A stretch of DNA of 54,760 nucleotides from Candidatus Kosakonia sp. 282A-S69 (GTDB taxonomy: Bacteria; Pseudomonadota; Gammaproteobacteria; Enterobacterales; Enterobacteriaceae), in assembly GCF_029433855.1 (NCBI RefSeq), contig NZ_JAROAU010000001.1, positions 967,379-1,022,138 on the forward strand. Direction: 5' to 3'. The first letter of the stretch is position 1, and the number at the start of each line of letters is the position of its first letter. Below, piece by piece: positions 37,001-46,140 of the stretch. A program made the position numbers and the translations under genes. Below the pieces are notes generated by a model. It was not told where the DNA came from. It made no database searches and saw only the letters and a list, made by a program, of their open reading frames with translations.

Positions 37001-38599
37001 GTGACCATTCCTTTTAGCCGCTGGCCAGAAGAGTTTGCCCGTCGTTATCGTCAAAAGGGCTACTGGCAGGATCTGCCGCTGAGCGATATTTTGACCCGCC
37101 ATGCCGCCAGCCAAGCCATTGCGGTGATCGACGGCGATCGCGAGTTGAGCTATCGCCAGCTGCATGCCGCCTCGGACAACCTCGCCAGCGCGTTGCGCTC
37201 GATGGGCATTGCGCGCGGCGACACCGCGCTGGTGCAGCTGGGCAATGTCGCCGAGTTTTACATCACCTTTTTCGCCCTGCTGAAAATCGGCGTCGCGCCG
37301 GTGAATGCGCTCTTCAGCCATCAGCGCAGCGAACTCAACGCCTACGCGGCGCAAATCAGGCCCGCACTGCTGATTGCCGATCGCGCACACGGGCTGTTTG
37401 CCGATGACGCTTTCCTCAGCGGGCTGGAAAACGATCACCCGTCGCTGCGCGCTATTTTGCTGCGTGGCGAATCGCTGGAGCAGGCGATTGCCCGCCCGGC
37501 AGATAATTTTACCGCTACGCCGACCCCGACGGATGAGGTGGCCTTCTTCCAGCTCTCCGGCGGCAGCACCGGCACGCCGAAGCTGATCCCTCGCACACAC
37601 AACGACTATCTCTACAGCATTGTGCGCAGTAATGAGATTTGCCATTTCACGGCGCAAACCCGCTACCTCTGCGCCTTGCCGGCGGCACACAACTACCCGT
37701 TAAGCTCGCCCGGTGCGCTCGGTGTCTTCCTCGCTGGCGGGTGTGTGGTGCTGGCGAGCGATCCCAGCGCCACGCTCTGTTTCCCGCTGATTGAAAAACA
37801 TCAGATTAACGTGACCGCGCTGGTGCCCCCGGCGGTCAGCCTCTGGTTGCAGGCGATTGCCGAGTGGGGCAGCAGTGCCCAGCTTGCGACGCTGGAATTG
37901 TTGCAGGTGGGCGGTGCGCGGCTCTCGGCGACGCTGGCGGCGCGCATACCGGCGGAGATCGGCTGCCAGCTTCAGCAGGTGTTCGGCATGGCGGAAGGGC
38001 TGGTGAACTACACCCGCCTCGACGATCCGCAAGAGCGCATCATCAACACCCAGGGGCGGCCAATGTCGCCGGATGATGAGGTGTGGGTCGCGGATGAGAA
38101 CGGTAATCCACTGCCCGCAGGGCAGACTGGGCGTCTGATGACGCGCGGCCCGTACACCTTCCGTGGCTACTTCAACAGCCCGCAACACAACGCCAGCGCC
38201 TTTGATGCTGAGGGCTTCTACTGCTCGGGCGATCTTATCGCCATTGATGAGCAGGGCTACATCACCGTGCAGGGGCGGGAAAAAGATCAGATCAACCGTG
38301 GCGGCGAGAAGATTGCCGCCGAGGAGATCGAAAACCTGCTGTTGCGCCATGAAGCGGTGATCCACGCTGCGCTCGTCAGCATGGAGGATAGCCTGCTCGG
38401 CGAGAAGAGCTGTGCGTATCTGGTGGTGAAAACCCCGCTGCGCGCGGTGGCGATCCGCCGCTTTTTGCGCGAGCAGGGCGTGGCGGAATTTAAGCTGCCG
38501 GATCGCGTCGAGTGCCTTGAAGCGCTGCCGCTGACGCCGGTAGGAAAAGTTGACAAGAAACAGTTACGCCAGTGGTTAGCACAACGCACCCCGGCGTAA
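37001..38599 (+). CDS. entE: EntE, 2,3-dihydroxybenzoate-AMP ligase
   Basis: This 532-residue enzyme adenylates 2,3-dihydroxybenzoate and loads it onto EntB. ANL-family motifs are [21 protein letters not shown] near 185-205, [14 protein letters not shown] near 330, YCSGDL near 407, and [20 protein letters not shown] near 424-443, with the catalytic C-terminal Lys in [11 protein letters not shown] near 515-525. The start is GTG 37001 after AAGGAGCCACA. It is 10 bases from entB. Confidence 0.98.
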   Translation: MTIPFSRWPEEFARRYRQKGYWQDLPLSDILTRHAASQAIAVIDGDRELSYRQLHAASDNLASALRSMGIARGDTALVQLGNVAEFYITFFALLKIGVAPVNALFSHQRSELNAYAAQIRPALLIADRAHGLFADDAFLSGLENDHPSLRAILLRGESLEQAIARPADNFTATPTPTDEVAFFQLSGGSTGTPKLIPRTHNDYLYSIVRSNEICHFTAQTRYLCALPAAHNYPLSSPGALGVFLAGGCVVLASDPSATLCFPLIEKHQINVTALVPPAVSLWLQAIAEWGSSAQLATLELLQVGGARLSATLAARIPAEIGCQLQQVFGMAEGLVNYTRLDDPQERIINTQGRPMSPDDEVWVADENGNPLPAGQTGRLMTRGPYTFRGYFNSPQHNASAFDAEGFYCSGDLIAIDEQGYITVQGREKDQINRGGEKIAAEEIENLLLRHEAVIHAALVSMEDSLLGEKSCAYLVVKTPLRAVAIRRFLREQGVAEFKLPDRVECLEALPLTPVGKVDKKQLRQWLAQRTPA

Positions 38600-38609
38600 A
38601 GGAGAGAAG

Positions 38610-39461
38610 ATGGCAATCCCAAAACTACAGGGCTACGCGCTGCCCGCGGCGGCTGATATCCCGGACAACAAAGTGAACTGGTCGTTTGAGCCCGCCCGCG
38701 CGGCGCTGTTAATCCATGATATGCAGGACTATTTTGTCAGTTTCTGGGGCGATAACTGTCCGATGATGCAGCAGGTGGTGGCGAACATCGCCGCGCTGCG
38801 TGACTTCTGTAAGCAGCACAATATTCCGGTCTACTACACCGCGCAGCCGAAAGAGCAGAGCGATGAAGACCGCGCGCTGCTGAACGACATGTGGGGGCCA
38901 GGGCTGACCCGCTCGCCGGAGCAGCAGCAGATCGTCAGCGCGCTGGCACCGGACGAGGCCGACACTGTACTGGTGAAGTGGCGCTATAGCGCGTTTCACC
39001 GCTCGCCGCTGGAGCAGAGGCTGAAAGAGACCGGACGCAATCAGCTGCTGATCACCGGCGTTTACTCGCATATCGGCTGTATGACCACCGCTACCGACGC
39101 TTTTATGCGCGATATCAAGCCCTTTATGGTGGCCGATGCGCTGGCGGATTTCAGCCGCGAAGAGCACTTAATGTCGCTCAACTATGTCGCCGGGCGTTCC
39201 GGTCGCGTGATGCTGACGCAAGAGTTGTTGCCGCTGCCGGCGAGCAAAGCGGCGCTGCGCGCGCTGATTCTGCCCCTGCTGGATGAGTCCGATGAGCCGC
39301 TGGATGACGAAAACCTGATTGATTACGGCCTCGATTCGGTGCGCATGATGGCGTTGGCCGCACGCTGGCGCAAAGTGCATGGCGATATCGATTTTGTCAT
39401 GCTGGCGAAAAACCCGACCATTGATGCCTGGTGGGCGCTGCTTGCGCGCGGGGTGCAGTGA
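38610..39461 (+). CDS. entB: EntB, isochorismatase / aryl carrier protein
   Basis: This 283-residue protein has two roles. Residues 1-205 form the isochorismatase (AALLIHDMQDYFVSFW near 32, the DTVLVKWRYSAFHRS segment near 112-126, GVYSHIGCMTTATDAFMRDI near 150-169). Residues about 210-283 form the aryl carrier domain, with the phosphopantetheine Ser in DYGLDSVRMMAL near 238-249. Its stop overlaps the entA start by one base. Confidence 0.98.
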   Translation: MAIPKLQGYALPAAADIPDNKVNWSFEPARAALLIHDMQDYFVSFWGDNCPMMQQVVANIAALRDFCKQHNIPVYYTAQPKEQSDEDRALLNDMWGPGLTRSPEQQQIVSALAPDEADTVLVKWRYSAFHRSPLEQRLKETGRNQLLITGVYSHIGCMTTATDAFMRDIKPFMVADALADFSREEHLMSLNYVAGRSGRVMLTQELLPLPASKAALRALILPLLDESDEPLDDENLIDYGLDSVRMMALAARWRKVHGDIDFVMLAKNPTIDAWWALLARGVQ

Positions 39462-40216
39462 TGGCGAGCCTCGATTTCAGCGGGCGCAGCGTCTGGGTAA
39501 GCGGGGCGGGGAAGGGGATCGGCTATGCCACCGCGCTGGCCTTTGTCGAGGCGGGTGCGCAGGTGACCGGCTTCGATCTCGCCTTTAACGGCGACGCGTA
39601 CCCCTTTGCCTGCGAAACGCTGGATATCGCCGATGCCGCGCAAGTTGCCGCCGTCTGCGAACGCCTGCTGGCGAACAACGCGCCGCTGGATGTGCTGGTC
39701 AATGCCGCGGGTGTTTTGCACATGGGCGCAACGGATGCGCTCTCTGACAAGGCGTGGCAGCAGACGTTTGCCGTCAACGTCGGCGGTGCCTTTAACCTCT
39801 TTCGCCAGACGATGGCGCATTTTCGCCGCCAGCAGCGCGGCGCAATTGTGACCGTCTGCTCTGACGCCGCGCACGCGCCGCGTATCGGCATGAGCGCTTA
39901 CGGCGCGTCCAAAGCCGCGCTGAAAAGCCTGGCCCTGACCGTGGGGCTTGAGCTGGCCGCCAGCCATGTGCGCTGCAATATCGTCTCACCGGGATCAACC
40001 GATACCGATATGCAGCGCACGCTGTGGGTGAGCGAGGATGCGGAGCAGCAGCGCATTCGCGGTTTCGGCGAGCAGTTCAAGCTCGGCATTCCGTTGGGGA
40101 AAATCGCCCGTCCCCAGGAGGTGGCCAACACCATCCTGTTCCTCGCCTCGGATCTCGCCAGCCACATCACGCTGCAGGATATCGTGGTGGATGGCGGCTC
40201 GACGCTGGGGGCGTGA
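39461..40216 (+). CDS. entA: EntA, 2,3-dihydro-2,3-dihydroxybenzoate dehydrogenase
   Basis: This 251-residue short-chain dehydrogenase makes 2,3-dihydroxybenzoate with NAD. The Rossmann motif is [11 protein letters not shown] near 13-23, the NAG-type motif is [10 protein letters not shown] near 81, and the catalytic Tyr and Lys are in [10 protein letters not shown] near 145-154. ATG 39461 shares its A with the entB stop (TGATGG), so translation is coupled; the frame is open further upstream, but that start matches the family. Confidence 0.98.
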   Translation: MASLDFSGRSVWVSGAGKGIGYATALAFVEAGAQVTGFDLAFNGDAYPFACETLDIADAAQVAAVCERLLANNAPLDVLVNAAGVLHMGATDALSDKAWQQTFAVNVGGAFNLFRQTMAHFRRQQRGAIVTVCSDAAHAPRIGMSAYGASKAALKSLALTVGLELAASHVRCNIVSPGSTDTDMQRTLWVSEDAEQQRIRGFGEQFKLGIPLGKIARPQEVANTILFLASDLASHITLQDIVVDGGSTLGA

Positions 40217-40629
40217 TGATCTGGAAACGGCACTTCACGCTGGAGGCGCTGAATGCCACCAGCAATAACACCCTGATCGAACACCTGGCGATTACCTACA
40301 CCCGCATCGGGGAGGATTTTCTCGAAGCGGAGATGCCGGTCGATAGCCGCACCCAGCAGCCGTTTGGCCTGCTGCATGGCGGCGCGTCGGCGGCGCTGGC
40401 GGAAACGCTCGGCTCGATGGCCGGTTTTATGATGACCAGCGACGGGCAGTGCGTGGTTGGCACTGAACTGAACGCCACCCATCACCGGGCGGTGGCGCAC
40501 GGCAAAGTACGCGGCGTTTGCCAGCCGCTGCATCTAGGCCGCCATAATCAGAGCTGGGAGATCGTGGTGTTCGATGAGCAGGGGCGGCGCTGCGCAACCT
40601 GTCGTCTCAGCACCGCGCTGCTCGGCTAA
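40216..40629 (+). CDS. entH: EntH, enterobactin proofreading thioesterase
   Basis: This 137-residue hotdog-fold thioesterase removes wrongly loaded acyl groups from EntB. The family motif [23 protein letters not shown] near 50-72 includes the catalytic Glu, and [12 protein letters not shown] near 89-100 is typical. ATG 40216 overlaps the entA stop (TGATGA), coupling the two. It ends the ent operon before a stem-loop. Confidence 0.97.
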   Translation: MIWKRHFTLEALNATSNNTLIEHLAITYTRIGEDFLEAEMPVDSRTQQPFGLLHGGASAALAETLGSMAGFMMTSDGQCVVGTELNATHHRAVAHGKVRGVCQPLHLGRHNQSWEIVVFDEQGRRCATCRLSTALLG

Positions 40630-40635
40630 CCTTTC

Positions 40636-40661
40636 GCCCTCCCGCTCAGGAGGGCATTCTT
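40636..40661 (+). terminator. Stem-loop after entH
   Basis: Arms GCCCTCC (40636-40642) and GGAGGGC (40649-40655), loop CGCTCA, followed by ATTCTT. The weak T tract suggests a moderate terminator. Confidence 0.6.
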
Positions 40662-40794
40662 GCGATCCCGTTAACACAATCAGCGAAATGCCGTGCGGCA
40701 GGCCGCCTTTCCTGTGTTTCAAAGTTGTTAAGTTCTTTGAGTTGATATAGAAACAAAATGTAACATCTCTCTGTCTCTCAAACGGATAACCGCT

Positions 40795-42900
40795 ATGAAC
40801 AACCCAGGGAAATACCTTGTTTGGGGCGCGCTCTCGCTTATTGGCGCGTTTGCCCTCGGCTATATCGCTCTGAATCGCGGCGAACCGATCAACGCACTCT
40901 GGATCGTGGTCGCAGCCGTCTGTATTTACCTCATCGCTTACCGTTTTTATGGCCTCTATATAGCCAAAAATGTGCTGCAGGTTGACCCGACGCGCATGAC
41001 CCCGGCGGTGCGCTACAACGATGGCCTTGACTATGTCCCGACAGATAAAAAAGTGCTGTTCGGTCACCATTTTGCGGCGATTGCTGGCGCAGGCCCGCTG
41101 GTCGGCCCGGTGCTGGCGGCGCAGATGGGGTATCTGCCAGGCATGATCTGGATCCTTGCCGGCGTCGTGCTGGCGGGTGCGGTGCAGGATTTTATGGTGC
41201 TCTTTATCTCCACCCGCCGCGATGGGCGCTCCCTTGGCGAGATGGTGAAGGCAGAGATGGGGCCGACGGTCGGCGTGATCGCGCTGGTGGCGACCTTTAT
41301 GATCATGGTGATTATCCTCGCGGTGCTGGCGATGATTGTCGTCAAAGCACTCACCCACAGCCCGTGGGGCACTTATACCGTGGCGTTTACCATTCCGCTG
41401 GCGGTATTTATGGGCATCTACATTCGTTACCTGCGCCCCGGGCGCATCGGCGAAGTGTCGGTGATTGGCCTGGTGCTGCTGGTGTTCGCTATTATCTCCG
41501 GCGGCTGGGTAGCTGAAAGCCCGACCTGGGCACCGTGGTTTGACTTCACCGGCGTACAGCTCACCTGGATGCTGGTCGGCTACGGTTTTGTCGCCTCGGT
41601 GCTGCCGGTGTGGCTGCTGCTGGCGCCGCGCGACTACCTCTCCACTTTCCTGAAAATCGGCACCATTATTGGCCTGGCGATTGGCATTCTGATTATGCGC
41701 CCGACGCTGACGATGCCCGCGCTGACCAAATTTGTTGACGGCACCGGCCCGGTGTGGACCGGCAATCTCTTCCCATTCCTCTTTATCACCATCGCCTGCG
41801 GCGCGGTCTCCGGCTTCCATGCGCTCATCTCCTCCGGCACCACGCCGAAGATGCTCGCCAGCGAAGGGCAGGCCTGCTTTATCGGCTACGGCGGCATGTT
41901 GATGGAGTCGTTTGTAGCGATCATGGCGCTGGTCTCGGCCTGTATTATCGACCCGGGCGTCTACTTTGCGATGAACAGCCCGATGGCGGTGCTGGCTCCG
42001 GCAGGCACGACGGACGTGGTGGCCTCGGCGGCGCAGGTGGTAAGCAACTGGGGCTTTACCATTACGCCGGATGCGCTGCGGCAGATTGCCGATGAAGTGG
42101 GGGAGCAGTCGATTATCTCGCGGGCGGGCGGGGCACCGACGCTGGCGGTCGGCATGGCTTATATTCTGCACGGCGCGCTCGGCGGCCTGATGGATGTCTC
42201 CTTCTGGTATCACTTTGCGATTCTGTTTGAGGCGCTGTTTATTCTGACGGCGGTGGATGCCGGTACCCGTGCGGCGCGCTTTATGTTGCAGGATCTGCTT
42301 GGGGTGATCTCACCGACGCTGAAACGCACCGAATCACTGCCCGCCAACCTGCTTGCCACCGCACTCTGCGTGCTGGCCTGGGGCTACTTCCTGCATCAGG
42401 GGGTGGTCGATCCGTTGGGCGGCATCAATACGCTGTGGCCGCTGTTTGGTATCGCCAACCAGATGCTGGCAGGCATGGCGCTGATGCTCTGCGCGGTGGT
42501 GCTGTTTAAGATGAAGCGCCAGCGCTATGCGTGGGTGGCGTTAGTGCCGACAGCCTGGCTGCTGGTCTGTACGCTCACCGCCGGCTGGCAGAAAACCTTC
42601 AGCCCGGATAACAAAGTGGGCTTCCTGGCGATTGCCAATAAGTTCCAGGCGATGATCGACAGCGGCAACATTCCGGCGCAGTATACCCAGTCACAGCTGG
42701 CGCAGCTGGTGTTTAACAACCGTCTTGATGCCGGGTTAACCCTCTTCTTTATGGTTGTGGTGGTGGTACTGGCGTTCTACTCGCTGAAGACCGCGCTGGC
42801 GGCGCTGAAAGCGGAACAGCCGACGGCGCAAGAGACGCCGTACGAAGCGATGCCGGACGATGTTGATCGGGTTGTCGCGCGCGCCAAAAATGCGCATTAA
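40795..42900 (+). CDS. cstA: CstA, carbon-starvation peptide/pyruvate transporter
   Basis: This 701-residue inner-membrane protein has the exact length of E. coli CstA, about 18 membrane segments, and the family text [30 protein letters not shown] near 85-114 and [19 protein letters not shown] near 338-356. CstA takes up peptides on carbon starvation, and with YbdD has been linked to pyruvate uptake. In E. coli it is under CRP and CsrA control; no strong CRP site could be seen by eye here. It is followed by ybdD after 14 bases. Confidence 0.97.
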   Translation: MNNPGKYLVWGALSLIGAFALGYIALNRGEPINALWIVVAAVCIYLIAYRFYGLYIAKNVLQVDPTRMTPAVRYNDGLDYVPTDKKVLFGHHFAAIAGAGPLVGPVLAAQMGYLPGMIWILAGVVLAGAVQDFMVLFISTRRDGRSLGEMVKAEMGPTVGVIALVATFMIMVIILAVLAMIVVKALTHSPWGTYTVAFTIPLAVFMGIYIRYLRPGRIGEVSVIGLVLLVFAIISGGWVAESPTWAPWFDFTGVQLTWMLVGYGFVASVLPVWLLLAPRDYLSTFLKIGTIIGLAIGILIMRPTLTMPALTKFVDGTGPVWTGNLFPFLFITIACGAVSGFHALISSGTTPKMLASEGQACFIGYGGMLMESFVAIMALVSACIIDPGVYFAMNSPMAVLAPAGTTDVVASAAQVVSNWGFTITPDALRQIADEVGEQSIISRAGGAPTLAVGMAYILHGALGGLMDVSFWYHFAILFEALFILTAVDAGTRAARFMLQDLLGVISPTLKRTESLPANLLATALCVLAWGYFLHQGVVDPLGGINTLWPLFGIANQMLAGMALMLCAVVLFKMKRQRYAWVALVPTAWLLVCTLTAGWQKTFSPDNKVGFLAIANKFQAMIDSGNIPAQYTQSQLAQLVFNNRLDAGLTLFFMVVVVVLAFYSLKTALAALKAEQPTAQETPYEAMPDDVDRVVARAKNAH

Positions 42901-42914
42901 GCAAAGGAGCAGAT

Positions 42915-43112
42915 ATGTTCGATACGCTCTCAAAAGCGGGCAAATACTTAGGCCAGGCGGCAAAGATGATGATTGGCGTGCCGGATTATGACAACTACGT
43001 TGAGCATATGCGCGTCACCCACCCGGACCAGACGCCGATGACCTACGAGGAGTTCTTCCGCGAGCGCCAGGATGCGCGCTACGGCGGCAAAGGCGGCGCA
43101 CGCTGCTGTTAA
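42915..43112 (+). CDS. ybdD: YbdD, small partner of CstA
   Basis: This 65-residue DUF466/YbdD-family protein has the motif [20 protein letters not shown] near 19-38 and the C-terminal [17 protein letters not shown]. It is always found after cstA-type genes and is needed for their pyruvate uptake. The start ATG 42915 follows AAAGGAGCAGAT. It ends in two cysteines (GGARCC). Confidence 0.97.
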   Translation: MFDTLSKAGKYLGQAAKMMIGVPDYDNYVEHMRVTHPDQTPMTYEEFFRERQDARYGGKGGARCC

Positions 43113-43121
43113 CGATAAGAA

Positions 43122-43147
43122 GGCGGCACATCTGCCGCCCTCTTTTT
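43122..43147 (+). terminator. Terminator after ybdD
   Basis: Perfect arms GGCGGCA / TGCCGCC with a four-base loop are followed by CTCTTTTTG. The convergent SDR gene ends just beyond it. Confidence 0.85.
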
Positions 43148-43155
43148 GTCTGCCG

Positions 43156-43899
43156 TCAGGCGTTGGTCCCGCCATCCACCACGATATCTGCGCCGGTAAT
43201 GTGCTTCGCCGCCGGGCTGGCGAGGAATGCCACTGCTTCGGCAATATCCTGCGGCTCACCGTAATGGCCTAACGCCGTAAAGCTGCGCTGCTCCTCTGCC
43301 TGCGCGCCATCTGCCGGGTTCATATCGCTGTCCGTTGAACCGGGTTTCACCATATTCACCGTAATGCCGCGCGCGCCCAGATCCCGTGCCAGTCCGCGCG
43401 TCAGGGAGTTGAGGGCTGATTTAGTCATCGAATAGACAGTGACGCCTTTAAACGGCACCTGGTCGGAGAGGTTACTGCCGATGTTAATGATGCGCGCGCC
43501 ATCCGGCAGGTGCGCCAGCGCCGCCTGGGTGGCATAGACCACGCCGCGAATATTGACGTTAATCAGCGCATCGATATCCGCCTGCGACATCGACTCCAGC
43601 GGCCCGCCGCGCGCAATCCCGGCGTTATTGACCAGAATATCCAGCCCGCCCAGTTGCGCCACCGCCTGGGTGACGGAGGCCTGCGCCGCCTGCGGATCGG
43701 CGCTATCAGCCTGGATGGCGACACCGTTGCGCCCGAGCGCTCGGATCTCTTCGGCAACCGCTTCGGCTTTCTGGGTCGATTTTTCATAAGTGATGGCGAC
43801 ATCCGCCCCGGCGCGCGCCAGCGTTAAAGCGATGGCTTTGCCGAGACCCCGGCTTGCGCCGGTGACCAGCGCGCGTTTACCTGACAGTGAATAGGACAT
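43156..43899 (-). CDS. Short-chain dehydrogenase/reductase (FabG-like)
   Basis: This 247-residue classical SDR has the cofactor motif VTGASRGLGKA near 10-20, VNNAGIARGG near 85-94, and the active-site Ser, Tyr and Lys in IGSNLSD...VYSMTKSALN near 138-160. The residues after the second strand (TYEKS) suggest NADP. The substrate is unknown. ATG 43899 has CAGGAG 6 bases upstream. It is divergent from a TetR gene with a palindromic operator between them, so it is probably repressed by that regulator and induced by a small molecule. Confidence 0.92.
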   Translation of the reverse strand: MSYSLSGKRALVTGASRGLGKAIALTLARAGADVAITYEKSTQKAEAVAEEIRALGRNGVAIQADSADPQAAQASVTQAVAQLGGLDILVNNAGIARGGPLESMSQADIDALINVNIRGVVYATQAALAHLPDGARIINIGSNLSDQVPFKGVTVYSMTKSALNSLTRGLARDLGARGITVNMVKPGSTDSDMNPADGAQAEEQRSFTALGHYGEPQDIAEAVAFLASPAAKHITGADIVVDGGTNA

Positions 43900-43910
43900 G
43901 GTGACTCCTG

Positions 43911-43936
43911 AATTATGTGTCGATTGATACATAATT
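43911..43936. promoter_or_regulatory. Palindromic operator between SDR and TetR genes
   Basis: A 26-base imperfect palindrome has outer arms AATTATGT / ACATAATT, and the inner bases TGTGTCGATTGATACA also pair in most positions. It lies 12 bases before the SDR start, typical of a TetR-family operator. Confidence 0.75.
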
Positions 43937-44006
43937 AAAATAATCAGGCTTCCATCTATTCGTCAATATTATTAATATACCGATCAGCACAAAATGTGAG
44001 GAGCTG

Positions 44007-44600
44007 ATGATGAGCCGGGGAAGACCGCGCGAGTTTGATCGTACAGAAGCGCTGAACAAGGCGATGTTGATCTTCTGGCGCAAGGGGTATACCGCCACCT
44101 CAATGAGCGATCTCTATGAAGCGATGGGGATTAAATCACCGAGCCTCTACGCGGCGTTCGGCAGTAAAGAGGATCTCTACAATGAGGTGTTACAGCACTA
44201 TGAGCAGTGTGTTGCACCGCTGATTTGGGGCGACATGGAGCAGGAGCCATCGCCCAGGCGCGCGGTGGCTGGCTGGCTTGAACGCTCCGCAGAGAGCCTG
44301 ACGCGCTGCGATCTGCCCCATGGCTGCATGGTGACGCTCTCGGCTGTCGCCAGCGAAGGTAACGATCGGCTCGGCCAGCGCGTACAGGCTATGCGCCACG
44401 GCGGCATGGCGTTGCTGAAGGCGCGTCTGGCGCAGGCACAAGCGCAGGGCGAACTGCCCGCTGATACCGATATTGATGCGCTGACCCGGCTTTACACCAG
44501 CATCCAGCAAGGGATGTCGATCCAGGCGCGCGACGGCGCCAGCCGCGAAACCCTGCTCGGCATCGCCCGCATGGCGATGGGGCTGTGGCCGACAAAGTAA
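44007..44600 (+). CDS. TetR-family transcriptional repressor
   Basis: This 197-residue regulator has an N-terminal TetR helix-turn-helix (RTEALNKAMLIFWRKGYTATSMSDLYEAMGIKSPSLYAAFGSKEDLY, about 12-57) and a C-terminal ligand domain with two Cys (LTRCDLPHGCMVTLSAV near 93-108). That C-terminal pattern occurs in regulators of SDR or oxidoreductase genes. It is divergent from the SDR gene at 43156-43899, its likely target. ATG 44007 is chosen; the next ATG follows at once. Confidence 0.92.
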   Translation: MMSRGRPREFDRTEALNKAMLIFWRKGYTATSMSDLYEAMGIKSPSLYAAFGSKEDLYNEVLQHYEQCVAPLIWGDMEQEPSPRRAVAGWLERSAESLTRCDLPHGCMVTLSAVASEGNDRLGQRVQAMRHGGMALLKARLAQAQAQGELPADTDIDALTRLYTSIQQGMSIQARDGASRETLLGIARMAMGLWPTK

Positions 44601-44613
44601 TGACCGGTTTTTA

Positions 44614-44718
44614 TAGGCCGGATAAGCGGTTACACGCCATCCGACAATGAGTGGGGCATGTTGCCGTGGTGGACGAGGTTCTGTAGGCCTGATAAGGCGC
44701 AGCCGCCATCCGGCATGT
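44614..44718. repeat. REP elements between tetR and fic
   Basis: Two degenerate REP units (about 44614-44648 and 44683-44718), each with the arms GCCGGAT or GCCTGAT and ATCCGRC. They follow the TetR gene. Confidence 0.75.
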
Positions 44719-44778
44719 GATCCCGTCTCCATTTCCCAATAAAGCGAAAGGACATATGCTGCCAAAAATGTTAAATAC

Positions 44779-44859
44779 GTCGATAAAAACACATTTATTA
44801 GACATGTTATCGTGACAGGTCGATTGCATCGATATATTATCAGTATATGTCGATAAAAA
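44779..44859. promoter_or_regulatory. Repeated TCGAT operator-like motifs before the fic gene
   Basis: GTCGATAAAAA occurs at 44779-44789 and again at 44849-44859, exactly 70 bases apart. Between them lies TCGATTGCATCGA (44820-44832), an inverted repeat of the same TCGAT core. The last copy ends 16 bases before the fic start. The surrounding DNA is AT-rich. It may be an autoregulation site; the Fic protein carries a C-terminal winged helix. Confidence 0.5.
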
Positions 44860-44875
44860 TGGATTTTGTAAACAT

Positions 44876-45952
44876 ATGAGCTGGGATCCGACCATACCCT
44901 ATAACGCGCTACCGATGCTGCCGCCCAACGTGGAGGAGATTGAAACCCGCAAGGTACTTAAGGCCTGCATAACTGCACGTGCCGCTCTGGCAGAGTTGAA
45001 CACGGCAGGGGAGTTAATTCCCGATCAAGGTCTACTGATTAACCTCCTTCCTCTCCTGGAAGCAAAAGACTCCTCGCGCATCGAAAATATCGTGACCACC
45101 AGCGATCAGCTCTTCCAGTACGCTGGTCAGGCCGAGAATGCCGATCCCGCAACAAAAGAGGCGTTACGTTATCGAACTGCGTTGCACGATGGCTTTACTT
45201 ACCTGAGCAGTTACCCGTTATCTACTAACACAGCAATAACTATCTGCACCACGCTGCGCGGCGTACAAACGGATATTCGTAAGACTCCGGGAACGGTATT
45301 GCGCGATCAGAACAGTAACGTGGTTTACACCCCTCCGGTAGGCGAAGCGGCTATTCGCGATCTGCTGGCGAACTGGGAACGTTTCGTCCATGCAGATGAT
45401 GACCTGGATCCGCTGATAAAAATGGCGATTTCACACTATCAATTTGAATGTATTCACCCCTTTTCGGACGGAAACGGCAGAACAGGCCGAATCCTGAATA
45501 TTTTGTATCTGATCCAGAGTGAATTGCTTTCGCTGCCCATCCTTTACCTCTCCCGGTTTATCCTGGAAAGGCGCGATCACTATTACACGCTCCTGCGTGA
45601 GGTAACAGCCGAGGGTCGTTGGGAGGCGTGGATCTTATTTATGCTGGAAGCGATAGAAAACACGGCGCGCTGGACCAAGAAAAAAATCGCCATCATTCGG
45701 GAATTGATGGTGGATACGACACAATTTGTGCGTGCACGACTGCCAAAAATCTACAGCCATGAGTTGATTCAAATACTTTTTGCACAGCCCTACTGTCGGA
45801 TAGATAACCTTGTAAAAGGGCAAGTGGCTAAGCGCCAGACTGCATCGCTCTACCTTAAGCAATTGGCAGAAATAGGGGTGCTGGAGGAGATGAGCGTGGG
45901 TCGCGAAAAGCTTTACCTCAATACCCAACTGCTGCAGGAGTTAAGCAACTAA
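44876..45952 (+). CDS. Fic-domain protein AMPylator (class II, SoFic-like)
   Basis: This 358-residue Fic protein probably transfers AMP from ATP to a target protein. The catalytic motif HPFSDGNGRTGR near residues 196-207 is complete, with the catalytic His. An N-terminal inhibitory helix motif SSRIEN near 63-68 fits [S/T]xxxE[G/N], the class II autoinhibited type. The C-terminal 75 residues (HELIQILFAQPYCRIDNLV...TASLYLKQLAEIGVLEEM) look like a winged helix, as in Shewanella SoFic. No antitoxin gene adjoins it. The start ATG 44876 has no clear Shine-Dalgarno. Flanking REPs and a different codon feel suggest insertion into the backbone. Confidence 0.9.
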   Translation: MSWDPTIPYNALPMLPPNVEEIETRKVLKACITARAALAELNTAGELIPDQGLLINLLPLLEAKDSSRIENIVTTSDQLFQYAGQAENADPATKEALRYRTALHDGFTYLSSYPLSTNTAITICTTLRGVQTDIRKTPGTVLRDQNSNVVYTPPVGEAAIRDLLANWERFVHADDDLDPLIKMAISHYQFECIHPFSDGNGRTGRILNILYLIQSELLSLPILYLSRFILERRDHYYTLLREVTAEGRWEAWILFMLEAIENTARWTKKKIAIIRELMVDTTQFVRARLPKIYSHELIQILFAQPYCRIDNLVKGQVAKRQTASLYLKQLAEIGVLEEMSVGREKLYLNTQLLQELSN

Positions 45953-45985
45953 TTGCCGCGAGTCAGCTCTCTCACGATGTTCTCC

Positions 45986-46122
45986 TGCCGGATGGCGCGT
46001 GCCGCTTATCCGGCCTACGCCGTTTCAGCGGTTTCGTTACCGTAGGCCGGATAAGGCGCAGCCGCCATCCGGCAATCGGTGATAATGCCGGATGGCGCGT
46101 ACACGCTTATCCGGCCTGCGGG
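45986..46122. repeat. BIME: three REP palindromes between fic and hcxA
   Basis: Three units (about 45986-46018, 46042-46074, 46087-46119) alternate in orientation and share GCCGGAT / ATCCGGC arms. They separate the convergent fic and hcxA genes. Confidence 0.85.
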
Positions 46123-46140
46123 ATTGATGCCTTTTGCGAT

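Noticed and set aside
40534-42213. 559-codon minus-strand frame opposite entH and cstA
   Set aside because: His/Arg/Gln-rich text without domains, entirely antisense to conserved genes.
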